Source: Pectobacterium atrosepticum (GTDB taxonomy: Bacteria; Pseudomonadota; Gammaproteobacteria; Enterobacterales; Enterobacteriaceae). From it: DNA of 64,000 bases. The notes below the pieces were generated by a model. The model worked only from the letters and a program-made list of their open reading frames with translations, was not told the origin of the DNA and ran no database searches. The translations under genes were made by a program, and so were the position numbers. Positions 63,188 to 64,000 of the stretch are shown one piece after another. Location: assembly GCA_019056595.1 (NCBI GenBank), contig CP036163.1, forward strand, positions 1 through 64,000, given 5' to 3'. Every line of letters starts with the position of its first letter. Positions within the stretch are counted from its first letter, which is position 1.

Positions 63188-63868
63188 ATGACGGTGATGG
63201 CACCGGTAGTTACGGTTGACGGACCGAGCGGCGTAGGCAAAGGTACCTTATGTAAGGCATTGGCTGAAGCTTTACAATGGAACCTGCTGGACTCGGGGGC
63301 TATCTATCGTGTTTTGGCGTTGGCGGCGTTACACCACCATGTGGATATCAGTTCAGAAGATGCGCTGGTCCCGCTAGCCTCTCATCTTGATGTGCGCTTT
63401 GTTGCAGAAGACGGGCAGTTGAAAGTCATTCTGGAAGGCGAAGACGTTAGCCACGAAATTCGTACCGAAGCGGTGGGCAACACGGCTTCTCAGGCTGCAG
63501 CTTTTCCTCGTGTTCGTGAAGCATTATTACGTCGGCAGCGTGCTTTCCGTGAGGCTCCGGGGTTGATTGCCGATGGACGTGATATGGGAACGGTGGTCTT
63601 TCCTGACGCCCCAGTGAAGATTTTCCTGGATGCCAGTGCGGAAGAACGTGCACAACGTCGCATGCTACAGTTGCAGGGGAAGGGCTTTAATGTTAACTTT
63701 GAACGTCTTTTGTCTGAGATAAAAGAACGGGACGATCGTGATCGTAGCCGCCCCGTTGCGCCGTTAGTACCTGCTGCCGATGCGCTGGTGCTGGATTCAA
63801 CGGAAATGACAATCGATGAAGTGATAGCGCGCGCGTTGGCTTATGCCCGCGAAATTTTAGCGTCGTAA
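63188..63868 (+). CDS. cmk: Cytidylate kinase
   Basis: Phosphorylates CMP and dCMP with ATP. The 226 residues match E. coli Cmk (227 aa). Walker A is GPSGVGKGT (residues about 12-20), then [16 protein letters not shown], the nucleotide-binding [16 protein letters not shown] and the lid [30 protein letters not shown] precedes ATG. The ycaL gene found between aroA and cmk in E. coli is absent. It is followed by rpsA, as in most gamma-proteobacteria. Confidence 0.97.
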   Translation: MTVMAPVVTVDGPSGVGKGTLCKALAEALQWNLLDSGAIYRVLALAALHHHVDISSEDALVPLASHLDVRFVAEDGQLKVILEGEDVSHEIRTEAVGNTASQAAAFPRVREALLRRQRAFREAPGLIADGRDMGTVVFPDAPVKIFLDASAEERAQRRMLQLQGKGFNVNFERLLSEIKERDDRDRSRPVAPLVPAADALVLDSTEMTIDEVIARALAYAREILAS

Positions 63869-63984
63869 TCACAGAAAACTGAATTTTTACCTCGCTGTAA
63901 GGATGCACAGCGGGGCATGTTAAACAACCCCATCGAGCAGGATGCCAGATGGACGTTAAATTGAAACCCTTAAGATTATCAAAC

Positions 63985-64000
63985 ATGACTGAATCTTTTG
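63985..64000 (+). CDS. rpsA: 30S ribosomal protein S1 (first five codons)
   Basis: ATG at 63985 opens MTESF, the first residues of enterobacterial S1, and the gene runs off the window. The place, 116 bp after cmk, is the usual one. There is no clear Shine-Dalgarno sequence before the ATG, as in E. coli, where a folded leader with GGA or GAAG loops serves for initiation and self-repression. A hairpin CCTCGCTGT / ACAGCGGGG (63891-63916) lies in the leader. Confidence 0.85.

Overview
The window is ordinary chromosomal backbone of a member of the Enterobacterales. Most genes are close orthologues of Escherichia coli genes and lie in nearly the order seen from deoR/ybjL to cmk/rpsA. The protein variants, the many ERIC-type repeats and the gene losses relative to E. 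coli point to a soft-rot bacterium, most likely Pectobacterium; the genus is an inference, not something I could test. No prophage, IS transposase, CRISPR array, tRNA or rRNA was seen.

Layout. 1-1780: the end of a deoC-deoR transcription unit with two DeoR-type operators, a composite ERIC-like repeat and, on the minus strand, the sigma-E dependent small RNA RybB. 1780-7341: ybjL, ybjM, grxA, nfsA, rimK, ybjN. 7710-12046: potFGHI putrescine uptake operon. 12254-13960: ybjO and rlmC. 14348-18233: arginine uptake genes artJ and artPIQM with ArgR boxes. 18391-21050: ybjQ, amiD, ybjT. 21318-25224: hcr and hcp (nitrosative/anaerobic stress, with NsrR- and FNR-like sites) and the lysine exporter gene lysO. 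25533-30587: ybjD, cspD, clpS, clpA. 30830-32767: a small accessory pair (AhpD-like protein and MocR-type regulator) between clpA and infA. 32908-38684: infA, aat, cydC, cydD, trxB. 39269-46862: lrp, ftsK, lolA, rarA, serS. 47177-48331: ycaD.

48317-53580 is the main accessory region: a LysR-type regulator divergent from a three-gene operon that encodes an NCS1 (cytosine-type) permease, a DUF917/S-methyl-thiohydantoin-desulfurase-family protein and a HyuA-type hydantoinase/oxoprolinase. It looks like a self-contained uptake-and-degradation system for a hydantoin-, thiohydantoin- or pyrimidine-like ring compound. It carries unusual RNA-level inverted repeats in its leader and between its first two genes. 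Its substrate cannot be named from sequence, and it is the best candidate for an undescribed pathway here.

53691-60117: mixed-acid fermentation genes pflA, pflB and focA, with a well-formed FNR class II promoter, followed by ycaO. 60510-64000: serC-aroA, cmk and the first five codons of rpsA.

Non-coding structure worth attention includes six ERIC-type elements in four size forms (about 288, 199, 126 and 64-66 bp, plus a single solo end), a 153-bp palindromic repeat downstream of artJ, a four-unit 18-bp tandem repeat downstream of potI, and repeated 8-bp words upstream of potF.
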